Shown in pieces: positions 18,911 to 27,445 of a DNA stretch of 64,000 nt. Below the pieces are notes generated by a model, which was not told where the DNA came from, did not search any database, and saw nothing but the letters and a program-made list of their open reading frames with translations. The position numbers and the translations under genes are program-made. Source of the DNA: Gordonia hydrophobica NBRC 16057 (GTDB taxonomy: Bacteria > Actinomycetota > Actinomycetes > Mycobacteriales > Mycobacteriaceae); the NCBI RefSeq assembly GCF_001592365.1, contig NZ_BCWU01000008.1, forward strand, positions 174,585 through 238,584. The letters run 5' to 3'. The stretch's first letter is position 1; every line of letters starts with the position of its first letter.

Positions 18911-19118
18911 CGCCCCAGCCAGCGGCGAAGAAAAAATCGTGAATGTGGTCACACGTGGCGCGCCGGAACACCCCGCCCACGCCCGGCGGTCATTCCGTCA
19001 ATCGACGACGCAACTCGCGAACCGCCCGGTCACGGTAAGTTCCCAGACAGGATTAGCGCGGCGGACCATCCGAACCCTCCGATGGCGCCGCGGCCAGACA
19101 CAGGAGGATCCCAGTTCA

Positions 19119-19907
19119 ATGAAACGTTCCAAGCGCTTCGCGATCGTCGCCGCGGTTGCCGCCGTCGCCGCAGCAGTCGCACTGACGGGGTGCTCGAGTG
19201 ACGGCAACACGGACGCCCCGGAGTCCGACGCCGCCGCGACGACCACGTTGAACGCCGCCGCAGACAGCGCCGCCGCGCTCACCGGCGCCGCGGTGGTCCT
19301 CGACATCGAAGGCTCTTTGCAGGGCGTCAACGCGTCGAAGGTCGAAGCCGACGTCGCCACCAAACCGAAGGTCGTCGGTGAGGGCACCGCGACGCTCACC
19401 ATGGGCGACAAGTCGGTGTCCGCGCCCTTCGTCTACGTCGACGATCACATGTACGCCAACGTCGACGACAAGGGCTACCTCGATTACGGCGACGGCCGCT
19501 CGATCTACGACGTCAGCAAGATCCTCGACGCGGACAAGGGCGTCCCGTTCGTCCTGCGCAGCATCGAGGGCGCCAAGGAGGACGGCACCGAGAACATCGA
19601 CGGGGTCGAGACCACCAAGATCACCGGCACCGTCCCGGCCAAGGATCTGTCGGGCCTGACGGGCGCGTCGCCGGAGGCCAAGGGCCTCGACTCGACCATT
19701 CCGGTCACCGTGTGGATCACCAAGGACGGCGAGAACAACGTGGCCCGCGTGCTGGCCCAACCTGCTGAGGGCGCGTCCATGACCATCACGCTGAGCGACT
19801 GGGGCAAGACCGTCACCGCCGAGAAGCCCGCCGACGTGAAGTCGCCGAGCGTCAAGCCCACCACGGCTCCCAAGTCCGGCGAGCCGACCCGTCAGCCGGT
19901 CGGCTGA
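19119..19907 (+). CDS. LppX/LprAFG-family lipoprotein
   Basis: 262 residues. A lipoprotein signal ends in LTGC (Cys near residue 26). The mature part fits the LppX/LprAFG half-barrel family, which binds and carries lipids (triacylated glycolipids, phthiocerol lipids) across the periplasm. Visible features include the GDKSVSAPFVYVDDHMYANVDDKG-type strand region and the GVETTKITGTVPA segment, both common in LprG-like proteins. The tail is Pro/Thr/Lys-rich and probably disordered. The ATG at 19119 follows CAGGAGGA. In mycobacteria lprG is paired with an MFS exporter; here the next gene is a small DUF4189 protein, so the partner differs. Confidence 0.85.
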   Translation: MKRSKRFAIVAAVAAVAAAVALTGCSSDGNTDAPESDAAATTTLNAAADSAAALTGAAVVLDIEGSLQGVNASKVEADVATKPKVVGEGTATLTMGDKSVSAPFVYVDDHMYANVDDKGYLDYGDGRSIYDVSKILDADKGVPFVLRSIEGAKEDGTENIDGVETTKITGTVPAKDLSGLTGASPEAKGLDSTIPVTVWITKDGENNVARVLAQPAEGASMTITLSDWGKTVTAEKPADVKSPSVKPTTAPKSGEPTRQPVG

Positions 19908-19950
19908 TCGCAGATCACCCGAGCCGACAGACAGCAGAGAAGAGAAGACC

Positions 19951-20340
19951 ATGAAGATCCGTAAGCGTCTCGCTACCGCCGCCCTTGTGGCGGCCGGGGT
20001 CGGCAGTGCCTTGACCGTCCCCGCCATCGTGGCCCCGGCCCCGGCCGCCGCCGCGAACTACTACGGCGCCATCGCGCTCTCACCGAGCACGGGCGCCACC
20101 GGTCGAGCCCTGGACTACCCGGACTGGACCAGCGCATCCAACGCCGCGCTCTCCTGGTGCGGCTACACCGACTGCAAGGTGGTCGTCCAGATGCGCAACG
20201 CCTGCGGCGCGATCGCCAAGAGCAGCAGCTACTGGGGCTACGGCTGGGCCGCGGACCTGTACACCGCGCAGTCGAACGCGCTGTACTACTCCGGTGGCGG
20301 CTACATCCACGACTGGGCCTGCACCTCCGGCCACTCCTGA
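19951..20340 (+). CDS. Secreted DUF4189 domain protein
   Basis: 129 residues. A Sec signal peptide with an Ala-rich core (cleavage near AAAA-NYYG) precedes a DUF4189 domain of about 90 residues: YYGAIALSPSTG, the ASNAALSWCGYTDCKV segment, and a final pair of aromatic-rich turns. Four Cys (WCGYTDC, RNAC, DWAC) probably form two disulfides. The family is common in mycolic-acid bacteria and its function is not settled. It follows the LprG-like gene by 43 bp and shares its direction and terminator, so co-transcription is likely. Confidence 0.85.
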   Translation: MKIRKRLATAALVAAGVGSALTVPAIVAPAPAAAANYYGAIALSPSTGATGRALDYPDWTSASNAALSWCGYTDCKVVVQMRNACGAIAKSSSYWGYGWAADLYTAQSNALYYSGGGYIHDWACTSGHS

Positions 20341-20366
20341 GTCACCTCTCCTAGAGGTTCGTTCCC

Positions 20367-20410
20367 GCACGACGCCGGGGCATCCGATCACGGATGCCCC
20401 GGCGTCGTGC
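20367..20410 (+). terminator. Strong intrinsic terminator hairpin
   Basis: Perfect 20 bp arms (GCACGACGCCGGGGCATCCG and its complement) with a 4-nt loop ATCA. It begins 26 bp after the DUF4189 stop codon and ends 46 bp before the HIT gene. There is no long U-tract, as is common in high-GC actinobacteria. Confidence 0.85.
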
Positions 20411-20456
20411 ATCGCCGTCCAGCAGTCGACGACGGGACGGATTAGGCTCGGGAAGC

Positions 20457-20882
20457 ATGTCCGACTGTGTCTTCTGCGCGATCGTCTCAGGCACCTCGCC
20501 CGCTCACGTCGTCTACTCCGACGACGACGTCGTCGCCTTCCTCGACATCGCGCCGATCTCCGCGGGTCACACCCTCGTCGTGCCGCGGCAGCACTCCGCC
20601 GGCCTGGCCGATCTGGATCCGATGATCGGCGGCAAGATCTTCGCCGCCGGACAGCGCATCGCCGCGGCCATGCGCGCGGGCGCCATCTCCGCCGACGGCG
20701 TCAATCTGGCGATGAACGACGGCCGCGCCGCCTCCCAGACCGTGTTCCACTCCCACCTGCACGTGGTGCCGCGGCACTCCGGCGACAAATTCAGCGTCGC
20801 CAAGGGTTTCCTCACCAGGCGGGCCCGCGATCTCGACTCCGTGGCCGCCATGGTGCGCGAGGCGTTGGAAGTCCTGCCATGA
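20457..20882 (+). CDS. HIT-family nucleotide hydrolase
   Basis: 141 residues, usual for HIT proteins. The N-terminal CVFCAIVSG segment holds the Cys-X2-Cys often seen in Hint-like members. The histidine-triad motif HSHLHVVPRH is near the C-terminus, with the middle His as nucleophile. Such enzymes cleave nucleoside phosphoramidates or dinucleoside polyphosphates in the cytoplasm. The ATG at 20457 starts the conserved part. Its stop overlaps the start of the next gene (ATGA), so it is coupled to a Sir2 deacylase. Confidence 0.9.
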   Translation: MSDCVFCAIVSGTSPAHVVYSDDDVVAFLDIAPISAGHTLVVPRQHSAGLADLDPMIGGKIFAAGQRIAAAMRAGAISADGVNLAMNDGRAASQTVFHSHLHVVPRHSGDKFSVAKGFLTRRARDLDSVAAMVREALEVLP

Positions 20883-21625
20883 GCGCGCTCACGCCCGACC
20901 GTGTCGCGCACGCGGCGCGACTCGCTGCCGACGCCCGCCACGTGTGCGTGTTCTCGGGCGCCGGCATGTCCGCGGAGAGCGGGATCCCCACCTTTCGCGA
21001 CGCCCTGACCGGTCTGTGGGAGAACTACGACCCCGCCGATCTCGCGTCGCCCGCCGGATGGCGGCGCGATCCCGATCTGGTCTGGGGCTGGTACCGCGAG
21101 CGCGCCGCAGCCCTGCGCGCCGTGGCGCCCAACGACGGCCACGCCGCGATCGCGGCGCTCGGTCGCCGCAAGGAGCGTGACGGCGGTCGCGTCAGCATCG
21201 TGACCCAGAACGTCGACGATCTCCACGAGCGCGCCGGGTCGGTGGTCGACGCACATCTGCACGGCAGCCTGCTCGGCCCGCGCTGTGAGGCGTGCGCGTT
21301 CCGCGGCGATCCGGAGTTGTCGTTGGCGATCGACCGGCCGCGCTGTCCGCAGTGTGCAGCGAGCCTGCGCCCCGACGTCGTCTGGTTCGGCGAAGTCCTG
21401 CCCGAGTCCGCATGGGACACCGCGGTGGCCGCGGCTTCCGCGTGCGATCTGATGATCATCATCGGCACCAGCGGCGTCGTGCACCCGGCCGCGAGTCTGC
21501 CGACGATCGCCGCCGACAGCGGCGCATCGATCATCGAGGTGAATCCGGAGCCGTCCGCATTGACGCCGCTGGCGACGGTGTACCTGGAGTCCACTGCCGC
21601 CGCTGCGCTGCCTGCGATCAGTTGA
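20879..21625 (+). CDS. Sir2-family NAD-dependent protein deacylase
   Basis: 248 residues. It removes acyl groups from lysine using NAD. Visible motifs: the NAD-binding FSGAGMSAESGIPTFRD, the TQNVDDLHERAG loop, the catalytic His in HLHGS, a zinc ribbon CEAC...CPQC, and GTSGVVHPAASLP. The segment WGWYRERAAAL contains a Y-X2-R pair which, in the SIRT5/CobB class (class III), prefers succinyl and malonyl groups over acetyl. The ATG overlaps the HIT stop codon. It overlaps the 3' end of the convergent membrane-protein gene by 8 bp. Confidence 0.92.
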   Translation: MSALTPDRVAHAARLAADARHVCVFSGAGMSAESGIPTFRDALTGLWENYDPADLASPAGWRRDPDLVWGWYRERAAALRAVAPNDGHAAIAALGRRKERDGGRVSIVTQNVDDLHERAGSVVDAHLHGSLLGPRCEACAFRGDPELSLAIDRPRCPQCAASLRPDVVWFGEVLPESAWDTAVAAASACDLMIIIGTSGVVHPAASLPTIAADSGASIIEVNPEPSALTPLATVYLESTAAAALPAIS

Positions 21626-22613
21626 GCGCAGGCACGCGGCGCGGCTCCTCCGCGTCGACGTCGTCGGACTCTTCGGAGGTTCCCGTCTCGCGCCGGATCT
21701 GCATGAGGCCGTAGCCGACGACGGTCCATCCGATCAGGATCGCGAACGCGGTGCCTGCCCCGGCGCCGATGAGACCGGACGGGTTGAAGAACGCTGCGCT
21801 CCGCAGTGCCGTGCCGGTCGCGCCCAGCGGCAGCCACTGCCCCAGCGTGCCCCAGAACGACGGTAGGAACTCCGGCGGAGCCGAGATGCCCGCGAGCGGC
21901 ATGCCGACGAGCATCACCACCAGTGCCACCACGCCCGCACCGGCCGAACCGATCGCTGAGACCGCGCCGGCGACCAGCGAGCCGATGGCCAGGATGCCGA
22001 CGGACATCGCCAACCACTGACCCCAGAATCCCCCGCCCAGAACGCCGATTCCCATGGCGACGCCGATCGCCGTGGCACCGACGACCGCCGCACCCACCGG
22101 CAGCATCACCGCCATCACCCAGCGTCGACGACCGACCAACGCGGCCGCCATGCCGAGCGCCATCGCGGTCATGAACACCGGAAGCACCATGGAGCCGAAG
22201 CCGCCGCCGCGCGGATCGTCCGCCGTCGGACCGGCGACGTCGATCACCGGCCCGGAATCAGGCAGGGCGGTGCCGATCTGGGTGAGCATGGAGGCGACGG
22301 CCGGACTGCCTCCGGTCGCAATGACGGTCTGCGACGGCGGGCCGACCACGAATCCGCCGTAGACCTCGCGATCACGGGTCGCCGCCTGCAACTCCTCGCT
22401 CGTGGCGAACCCGGTGACCTCGAACGCTCCGGGCTGTTGCTTCTCCAGCATCGCCGAGACCTGCTCGATCGCCTGCGACGGCCCCGCCACCCCGATCGGC
22501 AGATCGTGCGGTGCGGCGCGGGACGCGGGCGTGATGAACATCAGCAGGACCAGTGGGATGACGATCGCCAACCCGGCGACGACGCCGATCAACTTCTTGG
22601 TGGTGGACGACAT
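21618..22613 (-). CDS. YhgE/Pip-like ABC-2-type membrane protein
   Basis: 331 residues. One N-terminal membrane helix (about 9-32), an extracytoplasmic region of about 120 residues (LPIGVAGPSQAIEQVSAML, then YGGFVVGP), and five or six C-terminal membrane helices (about 155-320) with a Gly-rich MPLAGISAPPEFLP loop. This is the layout of the YhgE/Pip and ABC-2 permease-like families. No ATP-binding gene is adjacent, so transport by itself is not shown. The ATG at 22613 has GGAG 6 nt upstream; an ATG at 22625 is in frame but lacks one. The divergent TetR and two palindromes at 22632-22690 suggest an inducible export or efflux function. Confidence 0.78.
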   Translation of the reverse strand: MSSTTKKLIGVVAGLAIVIPLVLLMFITPASRAAPHDLPIGVAGPSQAIEQVSAMLEKQQPGAFEVTGFATSEELQAATRDREVYGGFVVGPPSQTVIATGGSPAVASMLTQIGTALPDSGPVIDVAGPTADDPRGGGFGSMVLPVFMTAMALGMAAALVGRRRWVMAVMLPVGAAVVGATAIGVAMGIGVLGGGFWGQWLAMSVGILAIGSLVAGAVSAIGSAGAGVVALVVMLVGMPLAGISAPPEFLPSFWGTLGQWLPLGATGTALRSAAFFNPSGLIGAGAGTAFAILIGWTVVGYGLMQIRRETGTSEESDDVDAEEPRRVPALN

Positions 22614-22631
22614 GGCGATCTCCATTCGTAT

Positions 22632-22690
22632 TTCAACACTTGTTGAAGTGAACGGTAGAACGGCGATCGTTGCATGTCAACAGTTGTTGA
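22632..22690. promoter_or_regulatory. Two palindromic TetR-type operators
   Basis: TTCAACA-CT-TGTTGAA (22632-22647, a perfect 7 bp palindrome) and TCAACA-GT-TGTTGA (22677-22690) are two copies of one site, with centres about 44 bp apart. They lie in the divergent region, one close to the YhgE-like gene and one close to tetR. This supports coordinated repression of both by the TetR protein (inference). Confidence 0.7.
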
Positions 22691-22719
22691 AATAATCGGC
22701 GGTGGATAGGATCGGGCCC

Positions 22720-23331
22720 GTGGCCACCGACATCCCCTCCCCCGACGCGAGACCTGCGCGCAGCGGTCGGCGCAGCGGCGACAGCACCACGCGCACCGAC
22801 ATCCTCGTGGCAGCGCGCACCCTGTTCGGGGAGAACGGCTTCACCAAGACCTCGATGCGGGCGATCGCCGCGGAAGCCGGCGTCGACGTCGCCCTGGTCT
22901 CCTATCACTTCGGCAACAAGCGCGGACTGTTCAGCGCGGTGATGGAGATCCCCGGCGATCCGGTGCTGCGTGTCACCACCGCCGCAGCGGGACCGCGAGA
23001 AGACCTGGGCCGCAGGCTGATCACCACATTCATCACGCTCTGGGAGAACGACGACACCGGTGTCGCGCTGCGTGCGATGCTGCGCTCGGCAGTCAACGAC
23101 GAGGGCGCGGCCACCGCATTCGGCGATTTCGCCTCCGGCGCGATGATGCCCGCGATCGCCACGACCACCGGCCTGTCGACGGAGACGGTCCGCGCCATCG
23201 GCAGTTGCATCTTCGGCCTGGCAGTGATGCGCTATCTGATCCGAGCCGAAGCCTTCACCGCACTAACGACCGACGACGTCATCGAGCAGTTCGGCCCCCG
23301 CCTCCAGGCGATCGTCGACGCCGATACGTAG
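22720..23331 (+). CDS. TetR-family transcriptional regulator
   Basis: 203 residues from the GTG at 22720, which has AGGA 8 nt upstream; the GTG at 22702 is also in frame. The helix-turn-helix is near residues 20-70 (RTDILVAARTLFGENGF and the recognition helix VDVALVSYHFGNKRGLF). The C-terminal domain matches the class in which members control efflux or lipid genes (TetR_C of the AcrR kind). It is divergent from the YhgE-like gene with two clear palindromic operators between. Confidence 0.87.
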   Translation: MATDIPSPDARPARSGRRSGDSTTRTDILVAARTLFGENGFTKTSMRAIAAEAGVDVALVSYHFGNKRGLFSAVMEIPGDPVLRVTTAAAGPREDLGRRLITTFITLWENDDTGVALRAMLRSAVNDEGAATAFGDFASGAMMPAIATTTGLSTETVRAIGSCIFGLAVMRYLIRAEAFTALTTDDVIEQFGPRLQAIVDADT

Positions 23332-23365
23332 CTGCTTGCCGGCGCCGCTGACCCTTCACCCTCCA

Positions 23366-23525
23366 CGCCGGCCGAGCACCGCCCACCCTCACGCCGATCG
23401 AGCACCGCCCACCTCCACGCCGACCGAGCACCGCCCACCTCCACGCTGGTCGAGTGCCCGCACCACCCCCCCACGCTGGTCGAGTGCCGCCTGCGAGCGC
23501 AGCGAGCACGCGGTTTATCGAGACC
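23366..23525. repeat. GGTCGAG-family repeat: 26-bp array plus full 55-bp element
   Basis: Four units of the form CCTCCACGCCG-NTCGAGCACC repeat every 26 bp (cores near 23372, 23398, 23424, 23450). They lead into a full element at 23471-23525: CCACGCTGGTCGAGTGCCGC, then CTGCGAGCGCAGCGAGC, ending ATCGAGACC. It lies just after the tetR stop codon and before the deaD terminator. The same 55 bp element recurs at 29958 and 38512. The 388 bp between the two genes contains only this, the palindrome block and the terminator. Confidence 0.75.
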
Positions 23526-23580
23526 GCCAACCACGCTCAAGCCGACGCACCACTTCGCGTTCTCCCGCACCACTTCTCCC

Positions 23581-23664
23581 TCCCGCACTGGGTCGCGACC
23601 GAGTGCGGGAACCACAAGTGGTGCGGCTCGACGACAAGTGGTGCGGCTCGACGACAAGTGGTGC
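23581..23664. repeat. 30-bp palindrome and three 20-bp direct repeats
   Basis: 23581-23610 is a palindrome with one mismatch (arms TCCCGCACTGGGTCG / CGACCGAGTGCGGGA). It is followed by CAAGTGGTGCGGCTCGACGA starting at 23615, again at 23635, and a shorter CAAGTGGTGCG at 23655, a 20 bp period. No gene is seen here. Origin and function unknown. Confidence 0.6.
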
Positions 23665-23673
23665 GCAATGCAC

Positions 23674-23707
23674 GACGGCTCCCGACGCCGCAGCGTCGGG
23701 AGCCGTC
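23674..23707 (-). terminator. Terminator after deaD
   Basis: Perfect 15 bp arms (GACGGCTCCCGACGC and complement) with loop CGCA. It lies 12 bp past the deaD stop codon on the minus strand. Confidence 0.8.
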
Positions 23708-23719
23708 ATCGCTGTGCGA

Positions 23720-25498
23720 TCAGTAGTTGTCGCGGCCACGGCCGGCGACGCGCGCCGGACGCTTGCCGAACTTGTCGCCGCCCTTGCGGTAGCCGCCGCC
23801 CTTGCGCCGGTCGTCGAACCCGCGCGAGCCACCACGACCACGCGGCGGACCCATGTCCGGGCGGATGTCGATCGGGTTCTTGCCGATCTTGGTGTGCTTG
23901 AGCATGCCGAGGGTTTCGGCGTCGAGATCGTTCGGCAGCTCCACGAGGCTGAAGTCGTCGCGGATGCTGATGTTGCCGAAGTCGCCGCGAGTCAGGCCGC
24001 CCTCGTTGGCAATGGCGCCGACGATCGCCCCGGGCGACACCTTGTGCTTGCGTCCCACCGCGATGCGGTAGGTCGCGAAGTGACCGCCGCCGCGCGGAGC
24101 GCGATCGCGTCGCTCGGCGCGTTCCCGGCGCTGGCCTGCAGGCGGATCCGGCGCCATGAGGAAGCCGCCGTCGCGCGTCTCCAGTGCCAGGGCAGCCGCG
24201 ATGTCGGCCATCGTGACGTCGTGGTCGCGGGCGTAATTCTCCACCAGCCCCCGGAACAGGTCCAGATTGTCCGACGCGAGGTTCGCGGTGATCGAATCGG
24301 CGAACTTCGCCACGCGCTGGGCGTTCACATCGTCGACGCTCGGCAGATCGATCTCTTCGAGGTCCTGCCGCGTGTGCCGCTCGATCGACCGCAGCAGGTG
24401 CCGCTCGCGCGGGGAGACGAACAGCAGCGCGGTGCCCGACCGTCCGGCACGACCGGTACGACCGATGCGGTGCACGTACGACTCCACGTCGTGCGGGATG
24501 TCGTAGTTGACCACGTGCGAGATCCGGTCGACGTCCAGTCCGCGGGCGGCGACGTCGGTGGCGACCAGGATGTCGAGCGAACCGTCCTTGAGCTGATTGA
24601 TGGTCCGCTCACGCTGGGCCTGCACCATGTCGCCGTTGATCGCCATCGCGCTCAGTCCGCGCGCACGCAGCTTCTCAGCGAGCTCTTCGGTGGCCGATTT
24701 GGTGCGGACGAAGATGATCATCCCGTCGAACGTCTCCACCTCGAGCACGCGCGTGAGGGCGTCGAGCTTCCGATGGTGCGAGACCTGCAGATACTTCTGC
24801 GTGATGTTCTGCGCGGTCGCCGTCTTGTTCTTGACGGTGACTTCCTGCGGATTGTTCAGGTACTTGCGCGCCAGTCGGCCGATCGCCGACGGCATGGTCG
24901 CCGAGAACAGCGCGACCTGCTTCTCGTCGGGGGTGTCCGCGAGGATCCGCTCCACGTCTTCGGCGAAGCCCATCGTCAACATCTCGTCCGCCTCGTCGAG
25001 CACCAGGTACTCGAGTTCGGAGATGTCGAGGGTGCCCTTGTCGAGGTGATCGATCACGCGACCCGGCGTGCCGACGATGACCTGGGCGCCGCGGCGCAGC
25101 CCCGACAGCTGGATGCCGTAGCTCTGGCCACCGTAGATCGGCAGGATCTTCACCTCGGGCAGATACGTGGAGTAACTGCCGAAGGCTTCCGCCACCTGGA
25201 GCGCGAGCTCACGCGTCGGCGCCAGCACCAGCGCCTGCGGCTTGCGGGCCGAGGTGTCGAGTCGAGTCAGGATCGGCAGCGCGAATGCGGCGGTCTTGCC
25301 GGTACCGGTCTGCGCCAGGCCCACCACGTCGCGCCCCTCCATCAGAGGCGGAATGGTCGCGGCCTGGATCGGCGACGGGGTCTCGTAGCCGATGTCGTCG
25401 AGCGCTTTGAGAACTCGGGAGTTGATGCCGAGGTCGGCGAATGCGCCGGGGCCGTCGACCGGTGTCGCGGGAGTGCTGCTGTTTTCTGATTCGCTCAT
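23720..25498 (-). CDS. deaD: DEAD-box ATP-dependent RNA helicase
   Basis: 592 residues from the ATG at 25498. It unwinds structured RNA, typically in ribosome assembly, mRNA decay and cold growth. Motifs run in order: Q motif and FADLGIN region, Walker A AQTGTGKTAAF, PTRELALQ, DEAD (VLDEADEML), SAT, the helicase C-domain TDVAARGLDV, and HRIGRTGRAG. After the core there is a DbpA-type RNA-binding domain (about 455-535, YRIAVGRKHKVSPG), then a basic Gly/Arg-rich tail. This resembles DeaD/CsdA with its RNA-binding tail. An in-frame ATG lies further upstream but has poor support. It stands as a single gene with its own terminator. Confidence 0.93.
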   Translation of the reverse strand: MSESENSSTPATPVDGPGAFADLGINSRVLKALDDIGYETPSPIQAATIPPLMEGRDVVGLAQTGTGKTAAFALPILTRLDTSARKPQALVLAPTRELALQVAEAFGSYSTYLPEVKILPIYGGQSYGIQLSGLRRGAQVIVGTPGRVIDHLDKGTLDISELEYLVLDEADEMLTMGFAEDVERILADTPDEKQVALFSATMPSAIGRLARKYLNNPQEVTVKNKTATAQNITQKYLQVSHHRKLDALTRVLEVETFDGMIIFVRTKSATEELAEKLRARGLSAMAINGDMVQAQRERTINQLKDGSLDILVATDVAARGLDVDRISHVVNYDIPHDVESYVHRIGRTGRAGRSGTALLFVSPRERHLLRSIERHTRQDLEEIDLPSVDDVNAQRVAKFADSITANLASDNLDLFRGLVENYARDHDVTMADIAAALALETRDGGFLMAPDPPAGQRRERAERRDRAPRGGGHFATYRIAVGRKHKVSPGAIVGAIANEGGLTRGDFGNISIRDDFSLVELPNDLDAETLGMLKHTKIGKNPIDIRPDMGPPRGRGGSRGFDDRRKGGGYRKGGDKFGKRPARVAGRGRDNY

Positions 25499-25639
25499 CG
25501 GCGAACATTCATAGTCATCGGCTGTAGATAATACCTCGTCCACACCCTGTGACACCGCTCACTCGTACTGTGCGGTACCGTTCGATGCACTCGGGTCTAT
25601 AGACGGATCGAGACATTCGTATCGCAAGGGGACATCATC

Positions 25640-27427
25640 ATGCAGGAGTTCACAACTCCCTCCATCACGACGGTCGATGCCAACGCCACCACCATCACAA
25701 CTCTCCAGCGCTACCGCAAGGAACGGCCGACGTTGCCGTTGTTCCGCAAGCGCGCCGACTCCGGACAGTGGGTCACCGTCACAGCCAGCGCGTTCGGCGA
25801 CGAGGTCGACGCCGTCGCCAAGGGATTGATCGCGTCCGGTGTGAACCCCGGAGACCGCGTCGCACTGCTCTCCTCCACCCGATACGAGTGGAGCGTCGTC
25901 GACTACGCGATCTGGCGTGCGGGCGCCACCACCGTCGCGATCTACGAGACCTCGTCGTCCGACCAGGTGGAATGGATCCTCACCGACTCGGCGACCTCTG
26001 TCCTCATCGTCGAGACCCCCGCACATCGTGCCGCCCATCAGGCGATCATCTCCAGCGCTCCGTCGCTCAACGAGACCCTGGTGATCGACGAAGACGCGAT
26101 CAACGTCCTCCGCAAGCGCGGAGCCGATCTCCCCGACAGCGTGCTCGACGAACGCGAGGCGAACGCCAAGTCGTCCGACGCCGCCACCCTCATCTACACC
26201 TCCGGCACCACCGGTCGCCCCAAGGGCGTCGTCCTCACCCACGAGAACTTCCTCGAGGAGACCGCCGCGACCGCCAAGGCCGTCGGCAGCGGCATGGAGG
26301 AGGGCAAGTCGACCCTCCTGTTCCTGCCGCTGGCGCACGTCTTCGCGCGCGTCGTCGCCGTCGCAGCGCTCGAGAACGCCGTCGTTCTGGGCCACACGGC
26401 CGACATCCCGAACCTCATCGCCGACCTGGACGTGTTCAAGCCGAACTACGTCTTGTCGGTCCCGCGCGTGTTCGAGAAGGTCTACAACACCGCGGAGCAG
26501 AAGGCGATCGACGGCGGCAAGGGCAAGATCTTCGCGCTCGCCGCCGAGACCGCGATCGCGTACAGCAAGGCCCTCGACGACGGCGGTGCCGGCCTGCTGC
26601 TGAAGGTCAAGCACACCGTGTTCGACAAACTGGTCTACGGCAAGCTGCGCGCCGCGCTGGGCGGCAACTGCGAGGGCGCGATCTCCGGCGGAGCACCGCT
26701 CGGCGACCGTCTGGGCCACTTCTTCCGCGGCGCGGGCGTGCCGGTGTACGAGGGCTACGGCCTGTCGGAGACCACCGCGGCCGTCACCGCGAACAGCCAG
26801 GAGCACAGCCGCATCGGTTCGGTGGGTCGCCCGGTCCCGGGTGTCACCGTGAAGATCGCCGAAGACGGCGAGATCCTTCTCAAGGGCGGCATGGTCTTCT
26901 CCGGCTACTGGCAGAACGAGCAGGCCACCGCCGACTCGATCGTCGACGGCTGGTTCCTGACCGGCGACATCGGTCGACTCGAGGACGGCTACCTGTTCAT
27001 CACCGGCCGCAAGAAGGAACTGATCGTCACCGCCGGCGGCAAGAACGTCTCGCCCGCGCAGCTCGAGGACACCATCCGCGCGCACCCGCTGGTGAGCCAG
27101 TGCCTCGTCGTCGGCGACAAGAAGCCGTTCATCGCCGCGCTCATCACCATCGACCCGGAAGCCGCTCCCGGGTGGCTGGAGCGCAAGGGGCTGCCGGCCT
27201 CGACGCCGATGAAGGAACTGATCGCGAACCCCGACCTGCGCGCCGAGATCGACGCGGCCATCGCTGCGGCCAACAAGACCGTGTCGAAGGCCGAAGCCAT
27301 CAAGAAGTATGAAATCCTCGATACCGACTTCACCATCGAGAGCGGCGAGCTGACGCCGACGATGAAGCTGAAGCGGAACGTCATCCACGACACCTACCAG
27401 CAGGCGATCGCGGAGCTGTACTCGTAA
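25640..27427 (+). CDS. Long-chain fatty-acid-CoA ligase (FadD15-like)
   Basis: 595 residues, full length. It activates long fatty acids to acyl-CoA with ATP through an acyl-AMP intermediate. The P-loop is YTSGTTGRPKGV near residue 185; later motifs are YGLSETTA near 374 (acyl-binding), GWFLTGDIG near 437 and the hinge GRKKELIVTAGGKNV near 455; the catalytic Lys region TPTMKLKRN is close to the C-terminus. In M. tuberculosis FadD15 is the closest type I remember. The ATG at 25640 has GGGGACATC upstream. An OpgC-like gene follows 18 bp later, so the two may share a transcript. Confidence 0.92.
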   Translation: MQEFTTPSITTVDANATTITTLQRYRKERPTLPLFRKRADSGQWVTVTASAFGDEVDAVAKGLIASGVNPGDRVALLSSTRYEWSVVDYAIWRAGATTVAIYETSSSDQVEWILTDSATSVLIVETPAHRAAHQAIISSAPSLNETLVIDEDAINVLRKRGADLPDSVLDEREANAKSSDAATLIYTSGTTGRPKGVVLTHENFLEETAATAKAVGSGMEEGKSTLLFLPLAHVFARVVAVAALENAVVLGHTADIPNLIADLDVFKPNYVLSVPRVFEKVYNTAEQKAIDGGKGKIFALAAETAIAYSKALDDGGAGLLLKVKHTVFDKLVYGKLRAALGGNCEGAISGGAPLGDRLGHFFRGAGVPVYEGYGLSETTAAVTANSQEHSRIGSVGRPVPGVTVKIAEDGEILLKGGMVFSGYWQNEQATADSIVDGWFLTGDIGRLEDGYLFITGRKKELIVTAGGKNVSPAQLEDTIRAHPLVSQCLVVGDKKPFIAALITIDPEAAPGWLERKGLPASTPMKELIANPDLRAEIDAAIAAANKTVSKAEAIKKYEILDTDFTIESGELTPTMKLKRNVIHDTYQQAIAELYS

Positions 27428-27445
27428 CAGAGGAGGGACGGGAGT

